Positions 10,754 through 23,752 are shown, numbered from the stretch's first letter. The stretch is DNA of 64,000 nt from Bilabrum cf. latius (GCA_965178125.1 OZ237764.1:310001-374000), one strand, 5' to 3'. Made by a program: numbers and translations. The notes: generated from the letters alone by a model not told the origin.

Positions 10754-11185
10754 ACCAATCGCCGCGCGGGCGCAGCGCTTGACAGTTCGACCACACAAAT
10801 ACAATTTCGGCTGGCTAGCATCTGTGCCATCGTGCTAGATTCAAGTGCAGCGGAGGATTAGTTCATTAACCATTAAACTTTGCTGACTGGGATTACGTTA
10901 CTCTCGTGAGTCTTGAATAGAATGCTTGCAGCGGCGGCCTGGAGAAGACGAGAAGAGGGCCTGCGACGCTGAGCAAGCTATGTACCTTTCAGTTGTCCTA
11001 TCTGGCGTCGATATGGTAGAACATTATTGTTTAGGTATTACTTTCTAGCCTCGTGCACCATATATACGCCTCCATTTTACCAAGGGCTTGTCCCGCAGGG
11101 GTTGCCGGATCGTCGGCTCCATCAAGCCAGCAAGTAACGTACATACAGTTGTCCAGTACTAATTTTAAGGTGATTCGTATCGATT

Positions 11186-13108
11186 ATGTCCGATAAACCT
11201 AATCCGACCCGCCAATCGGGGACTGGTGCCGACCAGCCACGCCCTCCGTTGGCAGCTGGAGCACCGCCAGCACGTCCAGCCACCGAGCAACATATGGCGG
11301 CAGCACAGCTAGCTCAAATGGCCAGCCTCCGTTAGCAAGAATATGTAGCATAGCCTGGGTATTAGCAATGGTTGTTGCAGCAGCAAATGATGCTTGGAGC
11401 CCAAGCTGGCATGCCAGGATACTAGCAGTATTCAGACGGCACGCTATTTCAGCTCCCTGTGTCTGCTCCGCATTATCACGGCATTCATGTCCACCCAAGT
11501 GCAGGATATGTACTATCTGGGGCCCAAGGGATGTACCCACCGAGTGCTAGCGGTATGCAGTACGAGTATGGGTCGCAGGGCGCAGCGCAGTATGTGGGTG
11601 GCTAGGGGCGTGGGAACCAAGGTCGGCCGTTGGCAGTAGGGAGTCACAGGCAAAGGGAACCCGATGTTAATACACTCCACGCTAGGGAATAGCGGCCTAA
11701 GACCAGCACCGTTTCCGATGGAAGGGGGAAAGGGGAGTCAGCGGCGGTGCCCGGAGATGCGCGGCTTCATGAAATACCATCAACTGCTGCCGCTGCTGCT
11801 GCCGTGTCTAGTGTTTGGGCCTCACAGAGCTAGGCCCCAGTGAAACTTATTATTTCGAGCAAGGCGGTACAGCTCGCGAGGGAACACAGCCAGGGGCAGG
11901 GCGCCAGAACAATTCCAGCAGGACAAGCGGTCCGGGTGTCTGCAGGTAATTCTGATGCCGGATCACGACAGGGAGCCAAAACGACGATGGAAGCGAATTC
12001 GTTTGCTCCCAAGCGGGCACCAGTGCCTAACAGTGTACCCCTGGCGTCAGGCAAACGTACCCAACAAGCCTAGGCACATGGCAAAGCATCAATATCGGGC
12101 AGCGTATCGTCGGCCGGAGCTGGCGCCAGCGCGAAAGCGCCCGTGGTTCGTGCTGCCAGCAGCAGCGATAAATTACCGAGTCTCACAGACTCCAAACGCA
12201 GCTCGCGGGCGAGGGCAGGCGTGCAGCCCGCAGCTGCCACGACAAAGTCCTCGAGCGCCGCGGGGGCCGCCGGCCGCCGCTCGTCCCGGTCCTCCCGTTC
12301 CTCTGCACAGGGCTCGAGCGCGGGAGACGAGGCCTCGCAGGAGGGCAGCATGGGTCCCGCTATCAGCCTGAGCAGCCTGCCTCTACCAGACGGTGTGACG
12401 AGTGAAGTGCTCCTCCCCGACGATCCAGACGGCCACCTGTCCCGCTGCTTCCTATCGCGGCAATCCAACAAGAGCAACCTGAAGCGCATCGTCAAGGTAG
12501 GCTACACGTTCCAGGTGTTCGATGACCCGCCAGACGCGGGGGAGCACCCCGGGTACTCGGGCGCTTCTGCCCCCTTCAAGCCCATGGGAGTCAGAGAGGT
12601 GTACGAGCGTGTGGAGCGGCGGGCGGCCCGCATGTCCAAGCAGGAGATCGAAGAGTATGAGCCGGTGGATGATGACCTCGCGACCGTGGCGGACGTATTC
12701 CGCGCGCTCAACAGCATCTGGGTGGCTCGAGTGCGGTACCACGGGCCCGGGACTCAGGTCGCCGAGCTGGCGCTGCAGGCAGCGAGGGAGAGCCTGGCCA
12801 AGTACACGGAGTGGGAGCACTCCTTCCTGGCGTGCGACGAGGAGGACAAAGAATACTGCGTGGTGTGTGGGAGCGGGTCCTCTCGAGGGAACAACGAGAT
12901 CGTGTTCTGCCCCAAGTGCGGGTGTGGGCGGCACCAGCGGTGCGGGGGACCGTCCACAGTGCAGACTGAGTGGTTCTGCAAGGGCTGTGCCGGTGAGGTG
13001 GCGAGGCTGAGACGGGAGGGCGAGCCAATCCAGTGGAGGAGGCCGTTTGAGGTGCACATGGTGCCTGTGGACAGTACAATGTAGGGGGCGAGCGCTTCAT
13101 CCAGCAGT

Positions 13109-13139
<31 letters not shown>

Positions 13140-16100
13140 CTGGTGGTGGTGGCGCCCTGCCTACCGGTGCAGGACAGTCGGCCATGCAGGACGATGACGA
13201 TGACTCGGGAGAGAATCTCGAGGACGATTCGATCGGATTGGACGGAGTGTACGGGTAGCTGGCGCAGCGGGCCACCACCGTTAGCTCCATCGGTGACAAG
13301 GGCAGCGGAGCGTTCGGCGGATCTGACTCTGACTCAGACACGCAAGCCACAGGAGGAGCCAAGGCATCGGCAGCGAAAACCGGCTCAGCCAGTGCAGCGG
13401 CAGCACCAGCCCAATCCAGAGCGCCGGCACCCGCAGTCCGTTGCATCAATGGCATTTATGGCCATCAGGGGCCGCAGGGACAGCAGTGGCTGGATCCGCT
13501 CAGCGGGATTTGGTACCAGCGGAAGAACGATCTGTTCAACGTGCTCCGCAAGCTGCGGGACGAGGACCCCAGCAGTCGCGGCGCGGAGGCCATGAAGCTG
13601 ATGCGCAAGGTAGAGAAGTCTCAGCTGGAGAAGCATGGGACCATCGCGTTCTGTCTCAAGAAATCCACCATCTAGGCGTGGCCGGGACTCTCCAAGATCC
13701 TGCTGCATCCCAACCCTCCCATGGAAGCCGTGGGGGCGCCGTACTAGCACCAGAAGCAGCAGCCAGCTGTTGGAGCACTTTCTGGGGGTCTAAGCAGGTC
13801 CGCTTCATCGTCGTCGTCCTCCTCACGGTCGCGCAAGTCCGCCGAATCGATCGGCGGCGGCAATCACGTGGGCAAGCTATCTCGCGGCTTGGGGAAGGAG
13901 GAGCTCGAGGTGCGCAAGAGAGACCTGCTGACTCTGTTCTCGCTCAGTGCCGACGAGCTCGCCAGCAGGGTGTCCTGCCCGGTCGTCAGGATCTATGGGT
14001 CGGTTGACCACCAGATCAACTACAAGCCGAGCGACACGGGCGGACCAGGAGGGCCCAAGTACGGCCTGCCGCCCGGGCACCCGATCGCTCCGGATGTTTC
14101 CTCGGGCTTGCACGGCGACAGAGCCGCTCTTCTGGCCAAGTACCTTGCGGATGAGGTCAGTCGGCAGGACAAGGAGGGCATGCCTCTCTTCCCGGCGGGC
14201 CATTGGAGGACGGAGGGTCGCAATCCGTTCTCCATGCAGGAGGACTGGGCGCTTTTGGTCGCCACGGCAGAGGGCATGAGCCAGCAGCTCGAAGCTGTGG
14301 ATGACCTCGCGTGGGGCCTCGAGACGGTCGTGCCCCCCGCCCCGCTCGTGTACGTTGAGCTGCGCGGCATGTCCATCTCGCCTCTCCTCAAGGCCAGGAT
14401 GGCCAACTCGGGCGCGTCCCACTGCGTCAGAGACCGACTCAAGAAGATCCGGTCGCACCTGAGAAAGAACAGCCTGGATCTGGACACGTGCGATCCGGAG
14501 CGAACCATGGCCATCCTGTACGGGAAGGCGTGGAACCAGTACGCAAGCATGCTGAGGCAAATCGGTCACCTGCCGCGGGCGTGGCCGCGACCTCACGACA
14601 GCCTCGCACAGAAGCGAGCCCTCTTTGCCGTGGAAAAGGATGCCGAAAGGGCAGCGCAGCGGTCCAGCCAATCGGGTGGTGCCAGCGGGGGACAGAAATC
14701 TGGCGCAGCCGGTGCAGCGCAGAAGCGCAGCTCCTCATCGTCTTCCTCCTCTTCTAGGCAAGCAGTCAGTGCGGAGCAGCAGCAGCTCGCCATCGACCGG
14801 GAGCTGGTCCGGCAGGGCCGCGCCCACAATATGCTCAAGAGCACGGCGCCATGGGCCCCGCCGGACGATGTCTCGCTTGCAGCCCGCTTGGAGGCCAAGT
14901 ACAAGGTTCATGACAAGGCCAGGGGCAGAGAAATGGAGCACGGAGGCGACGGAGCTGAGGTCGTGGGTCCTGACGAGGCGCCCAACGGCACACTGGGCGG
15001 GCACGACCCGGAGAGCGGAGCCAGGACGCAAGCGAGCGGGGGCGCGGCATCCGAGCCGGAGGACAACTACGGTCCAAGGGCCGCTGCGCGCGCCATGCTG
15101 GCGGTCGTGGGCGAGGACCTGGCGGGGCATCCCGTGGCTGAGCGGCTTGCGCCGTGCAAGGACGTCGGGCTGGTAAGGCGTATGATCTAGTCTGCGCAGC
15201 ACGCGCCCGAGGTGGGCATCTTCGGGCAGGCCGCATATGGCAGGATGAAGCAGGAGTGGGCCTGTAGAGTGCGCGAGGCTCGGGTGCTGCAAGGGCACTC
15301 GGGCTCGTGCGCAAGGGCAGTCCACGTGCCTGCTGCCAGGACATGGGGCGTGCTGGATCGGGTTCGCACTCAGCTCGGGATCGTTGGAGAGAATAAGGGT
15401 AAGGGCAAGGGGAAAAGCAAGGCGAAGGCAGGAAGCTCGTCACCGAGCAGTGACCAGTCTCAGCCAGATGCTGAACAGAGTCCGCATGCAGTTGCGGAGG
15501 CCGCGCGAGTGGCCATGTTCCGCCGGATCGGAATGCTCGGTGCCTACATCATCGAGACGGGGGCGGCGGTTGACCTTCTGCGCAGCACGGTGACGATGCC
15601 ACGGGCCACGGCGACCGCCGAGGAGCGGAGGAAACCTCCGTCTGAGCAAGCGGCGTCTGCGTTCCGCCGGCTGGCAGAGGATGCAGATGAGTTGGACTCT
15701 GCGCCACTCGCTGGCGCTGCTGCGGCCGCAGCTCGGCGGCGTGCCATGCATCAGGCATGGGGCAGGGCGCGGCCTGCTGCATCCCACAGCGAGATTGGAA
15801 GCAAGCGACCGCGGCCGGATGGATAGGAAGCTGGGACGCTTTCCGGGCTTGGCGCGTTTGCGGCGGCATTCGCCGACTCTGTCGCGCTGCCCGGTCGCGC
15901 CCTCGACCAAGAGAAGGTGGTGGCAGCGCGGTGCGCCATCCCTCTGCCACCCGCGGCCATGGAACTCGCCCTCGCAGCCATCGCAGAGCAGAGGAAGAGA
16001 ATTAGGGAGCAAAACGAAGCCGCTGCTACGAGCAGCAGCAGCAGTAGTGCTAGCAGCAGCAGCAGCAGTAGTAGTAGTGCCAGCAGCGCTAGCGCCGGCA

Positions 16101-16930
16101 CTGATGTGGCGCATGCATCGACCGGCCAAGGAAGGTCGTCGGGTACAGCCCCAGGCGGTGGCGAGCCGGACTCCAAGCGTCGTAGGGTAGACGGAGAGGC
16201 GACGGGGCAAGCTACTGCCCGCGCAGGTGGTACATCCAGCGATCGGACCGAGGCCGGTTTCACGGACGAGTCGTTCAGCCCGACCGAGATGCAGCGGCAA
16301 GAGGCGCAGAAGCTGGCGCTGACTCTACTGCAGCACCACGAGCAGGACTGGAAGAACTGGCAACGGGCCCAGGAGGCCATTGCAAAGGAAGGAGATGGGA
16401 CCATCGTTACGCTTGGTGAGATCAAGCTCGGCGTGGCGGTCGGGCGGATCATGTAGGCCACCCACCTGACCATGCGGCAGAAGCTGAGCAGGCTGCAGCG
16501 ACTCAACGAGGCGATCGTGGCGCAAACTGAAGTGCCGCATTCTGTGGCTCCCCCAAGGCCAGAGGCCATCTCCGCGCAGCTCCTTGCTGACCTAAAGAGC
16601 GCTGCCAACGTTCCTGTGGACAGTCCCAGCGGCCCGGGCGGCGAGGCTGCTGGATCAGCTCCTCACGGAAGCAACAAGAGAGGTGGGATCGGATAGACTA
16701 GCAGCGACAGCTCAGCCTCTGGAGCGGACGAATCCAGCCACGTCGATGTTGGCGAGCACGGTGGAGCGGGCAGCCCCTCGGCCCCATCTTCATCTTCGGC
16801 TGGGGGCGCGGGGAGCGAGGCTGTGAGCAGTAGCGGTGAGGGTGAGGGTAACAACGGCGGTGTTGAGGGTAACAGCGGCGGCCCCGGTGGAGCCTCTGGA
16901 CAACAGCCAATGGGGGATGTTGCTAATTGA
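11186..16930 (+). CDS. Large PHD-finger protein with Q-rich prion-like N-terminus
   Basis: 1,914 residues, intronless, from ATG 11186 to TGA 16928-16930, with about 16 UAG codons (for example 11333, 11351, 11363, 11423, 12071, 13082, 15188, 15824, 16454, 16694). Residues 1-150 are Gln/Tyr/Gly-rich with PGY-UAG-Q repeats, a composition typical of prion-like domains. A PHD zinc finger lies at about 556-605 (CVVC, then CPKCGCGRHQRC, then WFCKGC), matching the C4-H-C3 pattern that usually reads histone H3 tails. An ordered region precedes it (YTFQVFDDPPDAGEHPGYSG). Further on are a second folded stretch (QWLDPLSGIWYQRKNDLFN, near 13480), a conserved-looking central region (13868-14600) and poly-Ser tracts (13109-13138 and 16034-16090). 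A nuclear chromatin role is inferred from the PHD and the KRPRP and KRRR basic motifs. I cannot place it in a named family. Confidence 0.8.
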
Positions 16931-17006
16931 TCAGATTAAGTAACGCGATTTTCCCCTGTAATTATGGTGATCGATGAAGCGGCGCTGCATCTGGCTGCAT
17001 TATGCT

Positions 17007-17834
17007 TCACAGGCCCATCCCATCGTCACTAGTTTGGGCTTCCTGGGCTTTGTTGGTCGACTTCGGCGGCATACTTGTCTCTACTGTACTCCGGCTTTTT
17101 GCAGCATCGATCGAGGCAAGGCCGGCCTCACAGCCTGCGAGCGTTGCCTTGCTCGCCCCGTCCTCCGTAGCAACTCCCTGAAAGCACACCCAGGCCGCGT
17201 TCTCGTGCATAGGGCGCCCAGTGACGGGACACTTATGCTTCAACTGCGGGTTTGCATGTTTGTTAAGCTTAGCTGGCCAGACTATCTTGATGTTCAAAGG
17301 CTCGCTGCCATCCTTGCAAGATGCAGCGATACTCTGAATGTGGTCCTCGTCATCTTCAGCTTCTTCCAACGTGTACGAGGTGACCAAGCACGGCACATGG
17401 GTCCTTATCATTGCTTTGATCCCAGGCTGCCACGCAGGATATCCCCAAACACCAGCGTTGAAGGCTACGATCACGTCGGGCAGCCTACCTTCCGCCTCCA
17501 TGCGTTCGATGGCATCTTCAGCCGTACACATCGCATACTCTCCCGCACTGGGGCATGTAGACTCTATACTACGACCAGTTAATGAGATAATTGGCTTCGA
17601 TGGAGATTCAGAATACGAGCTGTTGTAATCAACAAGCCCTTTGAACAGTTGCTCTTTGGCATCCCATTCAGCGCTTTCGGCACCGACAACTAGCACCTCA
17701 TTGACTGGTTTCGAGCACGCATCATGAAGAAACGCATATAGTGTATCTCTCCAATGCCTCATTGAGTCGCATACACCGGCAGCGGCCATGTTCTGCTGAT
17801 TGGAAGCCAATCTCCGTACTCTGATATAATGCAT
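17007..17834 (-). CDS. MSS51/ZMYND15 C-terminal-domain-like protein
   Basis: About 275 residues from ATG 17834 to TGA 17007-17009. An in-frame TAA at 17862-17864 limits the 5' end, and an internal ATG at about residue 16 is an alternative start. The core matches the C-terminal domain shared by fungal MSS51 and animal ZMYND15-type proteins: VLVVGAE, then PDVIVAFNAGVWGYPAW, then CLVTSYTLEEAEDDED. The MYND zinc finger that usually precedes this domain is absent, and there is no space for it before the divergent gene 120 bp away. The Cys-containing C-terminus (HKCPVTGRPM) is unlike the family average. MSS51 acts in mitochondrial COX1 synthesis, but this domain is also found in proteins of other function, so I do not assign a role. 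No UAG codons. Confidence 0.7.
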   Translation of the reverse strand: MHYIRVRRLASNQQNMAAAGVCDSMRHWRDTLYAFLHDACSKPVNEVLVVGAESAEWDAKEQLFKGLVDYNSSYSESPSKPIISLTGRSIESTCPSAGEYAMCTAEDAIERMEAEGRLPDVIVAFNAGVWGYPAWQPGIKAMIRTHVPCLVTSYTLEEAEDDEDHIQSIAASCKDGSEPLNIKIVWPAKLNKHANPQLKHKCPVTGRPMHENAAWVCFQGVATEDGASKATLAGCEAGLASIDAAKSRSTVETSMPPKSTNKAQEAQTSDDGMGL

Positions 17835-17953
17835 CCGGAGTCGCAATAACAATATAACGCGTTACTTCGTTTGCAAGCCGGCTCTAGCAAAAAACATTGA
17901 GCGCCCTTCAGGGCGGCTCGAAGATGTCTGGCTGCACCGCCAATGACTTGATC

Positions 17954-20900
17954 ATGGATGCAGAGTGAGTTGGTATGTATGAGGTTGCGTATTTACACAA
18001 ATGACTCAACGAGAACTGTCATGTCCTCCTCTTTAGGTTTACTGCGCAGTGTTGCTACCGATGGGGGAGTGCTGCATGTGCTAGCACTAGATGCACTCGT
18101 AGCTGCTGTTGTGTTATGCGTGTTTGCTATGTTGGCATGCTGCTGCTCGGATCGATTCGTCACGTGGAAGGATGTGCTCTCGACAGACGGCGACAGGATC
18201 GATGACATTGATGAAGAGGACATGATTGTCGCTACGATTCGGAGGTTTCCGAACAGCTGGGATACGCAAATTGAAAAGAATTCGGACGTAGGCAGTGCCA
18301 CTGGGGTGTCCCGACGGGGGTCTCCACAGCGAACTCTGGGCTCCCCTGGCGGCGCATCAGGCCCGGGCATAGCGCACACCTCGGTGGCTGGCAGCTCCAA
18401 GAGCGGTCGAAGTCAGCAAAGCAGCCAGGACATTCGAATATCAGACGACCCGTTCGCGCTAGCAGTCGCAAAAACAGAAGGCTGCGGAGGAGGCCGGCCG
18501 ATCTATGCTGAGCTAGAGCCGCCCGCCCTGCTCCCCCCGCCATTCGCACCAATCGGGTGCATGGAAACGCCTCTGGCGGAAGGAATGCCCCCAAATACAT
18601 CTGCCCGCATGGTAGTTGCCCCAAAACCTAGCTGGCTCGCGTGCTTTGAGCCCACGTGCGAGATGGCAGTGGCGGATCTCGGCGACGACGACGTGCCAGA
18701 GCACGGCCAGCCCTCCAAGCCCAGCAAGAAAGAGAACAAGAAATTCTGCGGGTGCAGCGAGCGATCATGCTGCGGACTGTGCGGGGTGCTGCGTCAGCTG
18801 GAACAGCTGGGTGATGGAGAGCACCCGGTGGAGCAGCTCAGGGCAGTCCGCACCAGGTCGTCCGTGGCCGTGCAAGGCTGCTTCTCGGCCTGCCATGCAG
18901 TGTGCTGCGTGAATCCAAGGCAGCATGCAACCGCTGGTAGGTTGCCACAGGACGCTTATTTGTATCTCAAGTTTTAGTCCGATGTGCTGTGGGCGGTGGC
19001 AGTGGCAGCGATTGTGGTGCTCGTGCTGATGCCAGTGCATGCAGCCGTCAGACAGGTGGACGCCGATGTGGTGCGAGGAGGAGCGGGGGGTCAATCGCAG
19101 GCACAGGAAGGGCCGAGCGTCGCTCGATTTGTTGCTGGAAATAGTGGCTGGGAAGATGGTGCGGTGATGCAGCACGCGAGTGTTGCAAAGGGTGACATGG
19201 ACCTGTTGGCTGCGCCCTTGGGCCACCAGCGTGGATCTAGAGAGGGCATTTCGAGCGGGTGGGAGGCGAGCGCAGACCAGTCCTTGTGGGAGGGCGTGCT
19301 CATGCGTGACGGGAGATCGGGCGCACTGTTGTAGAGCCAGGGAAGGGAAGGTCTCACGGGTCGCAGCAGTGCGGCTCGCACGGCGAGGGCAGGGGTTAGG
19401 CAGTCGCGGCATAGGGCACGAAACGCAGCCGCAGGGCAGGGCGGTGCTGGGGTACAGTCGATGCAGCATAGAGCATCATATGCAGCCGCTGCGGCACCAC
19501 GACCATCGAAGAACGATACAAAGGCCAGCAAAGGCAAGTCTGGCAGTTTCAATGTGAAGAGCCTGGCCAGCGCAGTGAAAGAGATGGCGAAGGACCCGGC
19601 CCAGGTAGTGCTTGCTTCCAGTCCTATTCGTAAGGCTTTGACTCTCTTTTCGTTCCAGGCCTACACCGCCACTGGGCTGCCTGCTGGTTCGAGGGTTATA
19701 TGGATGCACGTGGCGTGCGGCAGCATAATTGCTGGGGCGATGTGGTTTGCCGTGGCACGCTTGGCAGTGCGCTCTTTCGTGCACGGCAATCGCTGGACCG
19801 ACATGGAGCTGATCAAGAGCATGCAGGCCGACACCGCACGGACCTCGCTCCTGGTATCCAGGCTGGGCCCGATGCGACGGTGGGCGCCGGCCATGCGAGC
19901 CGGTGTGAATCGCGCGATCCGACAAGGATTCGCTGGGAGCCGGTCGTTCCAGCGGAGGATTTTTGCATCCTCTGGGGCAATGCGGCTAGGCTCAGTCCCG
20001 GTAGCCCACGCGGCTCGCAGCGCTGACCCGCGGGCGCTTCTGGATGCCGGGTTGGTTCTCGAGTCCCTCAAGACGCTTGAGCTAGAGCGTGCGCTGGAGT
20101 CGACACCCCGGTCGATGGCACTCGCCCTTGCTGCAGCTGTCGCAACAGAGGCGCAGGAAGCTCTGAGGCTGCTACAAAGGCAGGCTAGGCCTGCTGGTGG
20201 ACATGCCACGTCGCAACACACAAAAACTGCTGGTGGTAGCACGGGGGATGTGGAGAGCCACGGTATGCAATAGAGCCATGGAGAGGACCCAATCGACGAT
20301 GACAGCGCAGTCGCGCCCGTGCGTGCGGTGGTGTCGCTGTCTGTAGACGCTGGAACTGAGTGGACCAGTGCAGGTGTGGCAGGCAGTGCCGCGTCGCCGC
20401 AGAGTGCCAAGGCTGCTGCGGTGGGCCGAGCCGTTGCTTTACTCGACATGGGCGCTGCTGTGCGGCTGAGGCAGTGCCAGCGCGCCGCGAAAGATGCATC
20501 AAAGTTGCCTAGCTCGGAGTCAGAGACCGGCACGGGTGCCGTGCGCGAGCTGACTACGAGCTTAGAGTCGGCAACGCGGGCGGAGAGGTTTCACCGTGCG
20601 TACGTGACTGGGGGGCTGACCGGTCGCTCTCGTTGGCTCACGGCCTGCGACCGCGCGTGCGGCGGTGTGCCTGGGTCCAAGGACGCCGACATGACCCTGG
20701 CCTGGCGCATGGTGCGGTGCAGGTGCTTTGCTTCGTGCGCCATGCGCGGCACTGAGATTGAAGAAGGCGCTGGCAGGGCCTTTGCCCGAGTTAGGCGGGC
20801 GGTGGGACAGGCAGACCGCATCCTGGAGAGCCCCGCCGCCGTAGTGCCTCCCGCGGACCCCATCAGCGACGCTGCAAGCCTTGCCAGCTCCATTGTCGAC

Positions 20901-23285
20901 AGCGAAACACATGTGGCCGCTGTACCACCAGCTCTTCTAATGGCAGCTAGCGCGGCACGGCATCCGCTGATTCCGCCTGCGGACCGCCGCCGGTGGGACG
21001 TGGCCGCTGCTGTGTCGCTGGAAGCAACCTCCCCCAGACAAGCGTAGTTGCTTAGGCGTGCTCTCGTGGTTGCTTCCAGGCATCCCGCTCAGTTCCCTCT
21101 GATCGCTCGGATGAGCGCGGTATGGGACGACGGCTGTGTCCCGCTCCGTGACGCAGGCCCAATCCACGGGCAAGTGGTGGGCGCATTTGGTGTGCAGGCT
21201 GCGCCCGATCGCTGGGGCCCGCGCCCGCCTGCAATGCCTTGTGACGTGGATCCAGCGGCATGGCGACAGCTGGCCAGCGAGGCCCACGTGCTGCCAAGGC
21301 AGCTGGAGGCCCCCTTGAGCCGTTCACTCGAAACTCAAGGGCCCCATGCGCATGCGAATCCGGATGGACGCCGCGATGGCCGGCCTGCTGGAGCACCTAA
21401 CGCAAGCGGTGGCTCGCGCCAACAAGATTAGGCATCAACGGAGGTGCCGGTTGAGAGCGTCCGTCGCCCAGGCTGCTGCGCCTCGACGCTCGCATGCGTG
21501 ACGTGCGGTTGCTGCAGCGCAGCTGCACCCAGCACGTCCACTCGTGGGGTGGGAGGGGGGTGGCTCTCTTGCCTGCGCATCTACACCGGCACTGTGGCAG
21601 GCCACCTCGCCATGCTTCTGGGCTTGCTCGGCATTGTGTGCGTGGTGGCCGGGCTCTCAGCTCTGGGCCGGCTCGAGCACCACGGCGCGTGCCAGGAAGC
21701 TGTGTCTGCCGCAGTGCGCCGCGGGGCAGGCGCCGCTGTTGCCAACGCATGGGGGGCGCTGGTGCGAGCCCCGCTCCCGCTGCTCAACGCGTACCTGTTG
21801 GGCGTGCCATCTCTTTTGCTCGCGGTCCAGGTGTGGCTGCTGCTGCTCGCAGTGCAGGCAATGGCCAGGTCCTGCTGGTCTCCCGTCGTGTCTATCCCCC
21901 GCGCCGCCTCCAGGGCCATGTCGTGGTCGGCTGCCTACGCACTCTTCGCCGTGATCCTGCTGCCCGCCGTGGTGCATGCAGTGGCCGTGGCCCTGGGCGT
22001 TTGGGTGCTGTCGGACGATTTCGACAAGGCAAATTCTGGCAGTGATAGCAGCTCTCACGGGCGGCATCCATTCGTCCTTCCAGCGTCTGTGCTGCTGAGC
22101 GGGGCTGGCGGGGCCGTGTTCACGGCATTCCTGCTCCATCGTGGGCTACTTGGAGGCGCCTTGGAGCTGCTCCGCCCCTTCGAAGCTGTGTCTCGAGCGG
22201 TGCGCACGTGCTGCGCGAGCTCGCACGCCGATGTGGCCCAGTCACGGCGCAGGTCTATGCCGGACTGGCCATCTGCCCACGCCGAGGTGATAGCCCTGGC
22301 CGCAGCTGCCCTGCTGCCAGCTCTCGTGTGCCCTGCCGTGGCCATCGCAGGGGCTCTGGGCCTGTGGGCCAAGCACGCCACCGAGACGCATACGCTCCTG
22401 TATCAGTGCCGCGAGGAGGCAGCACGCAGGCTTGAGACGCAGGGCGACTGGGCCGTGGGTGACGGCAGGGCGAGGGCACGCCTGCCTATTGGTCCCGCGG
22501 GAAGGGGGGAGAGCTCCGGGGCATTGCAGGATCCGCTCCGAGTGTATCGCAGCCCTAGCGTGGGGATCCAGCTGACTGCAACCGCGTCCACATGGCTAGG
22601 GGCAGTCGCCGTCATGTTCCACCTGGTGCTCCTGGCCCTCGCCGCGTTCCACGGCAGGCTGTCCCAGGCTGCAGTGGCGGGCGGGTGCCTCGTGGTCGCT
22701 CTCGTGGCGAGTCTGGGGGCACGGGTGGGCGTGGTTGGGTCGCTGTGGGGCGGTGACGGAGGCGGTGTCGGTGCTGGGGACGTGGATGCTGGTGTAGTGG
22801 TACCTGGGGACGGATCTACTCCGGCTCTGGGCGAGGTGGGGACCGAGGGGTCCGACGGAGAGGAAAGCGGGCTGGGCGCGGGAATGGAAGGCGATTCAGA
22901 GGCAGAGGAAGCTGCATCGGCGGCTGAACGCTTCGGGGACCAGCCGGGAAAAGTTCGTGGGAGTGGGCTGAGCCTGCTCGGGGGCCTGGCGGCGTTCTTG
23001 CGCGGGGAACCGACCGAGCCCATGTTTGGCCCCGATGGATACGCAAGGAAGGGAGTGCCGTACGCCTCTGAACCAGAGAAGGTAGAAGCAGAAGCCGTTG
23101 CATAGGCTGGGGGTGTCGTTCCTCCGTCGCAGGCACAGCCCAGCTGGAGATCAATGCTCACCTTTGAGCAGGTGCTCCGTGGTCCGGAAAACGAGCTTCG
23201 GCAGCGAATACTCCGGCTGCAGGAAATGCAAAAGGCAGAACTTGCCTGGCTGAAGGATCGCGGCATCAAGGTGCAGCAAAAGTGA
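17954..23285 (+). CDS. Unknown large multi-pass membrane protein
   Basis: join(17954..17964,18050..23285), 1,748 residues, ending in TGA, with UAG at 18975, 19332, 20271, 21045, 21429 and 23103. There are about ten hydrophobic segments: one right after the short N-terminus (LDALVAAVVLCVFAML), one after the first UAG (VLWAVAVAAIVVLVLM), one near 19700, and a cluster of seven between about 21580 and 22760. Between them lie Cys-rich (CGCSERSCCGLCGV) and Ala/Arg-rich helical regions. The C-terminal tail is an amphipathic helix (LTFEQVLRGPENELRQRIL). I do not recognise the family; it could be a channel, transporter or scaffold. If the small first intron is not used, the same frame can start at ATG 17958 or 18021. 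Confidence 0.7.
17965..18049 (+). other. Probable small intron in the membrane-protein gene
   Basis: 85 bp. The donor is GCAGA|GTGAGTT and the acceptor TGCGCAG|TGTT. It splits a codon after two bases and joins an 11-nt first exon (ATGGATGCAGA) to the long frame in phase. The alternative is an unspliced start in the same frame. Confidence 0.5.
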
Positions 23286-23752
23286 TCCTGGCGGCAGCTG
23301 CATGTCTGGTACGTGTGCTAATCTCGACAATACAGTTGGGTTGAAAATGGCTTATCGTCGTCAACCCAGTAACGTGTACCATTTGGATTATACCAGTGTT
23401 GCATTGCGGGGAGAAATTCAGACAAAATTGCTTTCTTACTGCATTATTCTGTGCGCAATACGCGCACTTAGTATAATACACATTCAGTTTACACTGGCTG
23501 GTGAGAAATATGCAGCAATTCGCCTTGAATTGGTTTCTGAACTCGGATCCATGTTCCAAAGCGCTCTCGGCGGGAACGACGATGTTTCGCACCATATTAA
23601 GCTCTCTGGCTGGTGTCGCACGAAATAGGTTGATATGTCAAGGACTATTGTAGGCTATGCTAGCTATGATGACTCGTTTAAACTTGTGAACGCAGTTCGA
23701 AGTCGCTAGCAGCGTATACCCAGGTGCTCTTCCATTGCTAGCTGGCGGTACA
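23286..23752. other. Intergenic region upstream of the HECT gene
   Basis: This AT-richer stretch lies between the TGA of the membrane-protein gene and the ATG of the HECT gene. Frames of about 108 residues are open on both strands (23302-23628 plus, 23266-23595 minus), but neither has protein-like composition. They are expected by chance where only two stop codons operate. I see no RNA gene. Confidence 0.45.

Larger units (their letters stand above)
8946..11185. other. 2.2-kb gene-poor, repeat-bearing region
   Basis: No frame here reads as a convincing gene on either strand, even with UAG as sense. Short plus-strand frames around 8945-9766 are Arg/Pro/Ser-rich, have no ordered core and are cut by TGA or TAA. 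The region contains a short imperfect duplication around 9060-9145 with a GAGCC/GGCTC hairpin, two long G-runs, a 47-bp tandem repeat and a truncated copy of the neighbouring gene's 3' end. The last ~400 bp (10760-11185) are less GC-rich and presumably hold the promoter of the PHD gene. Confidence 0.55.
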
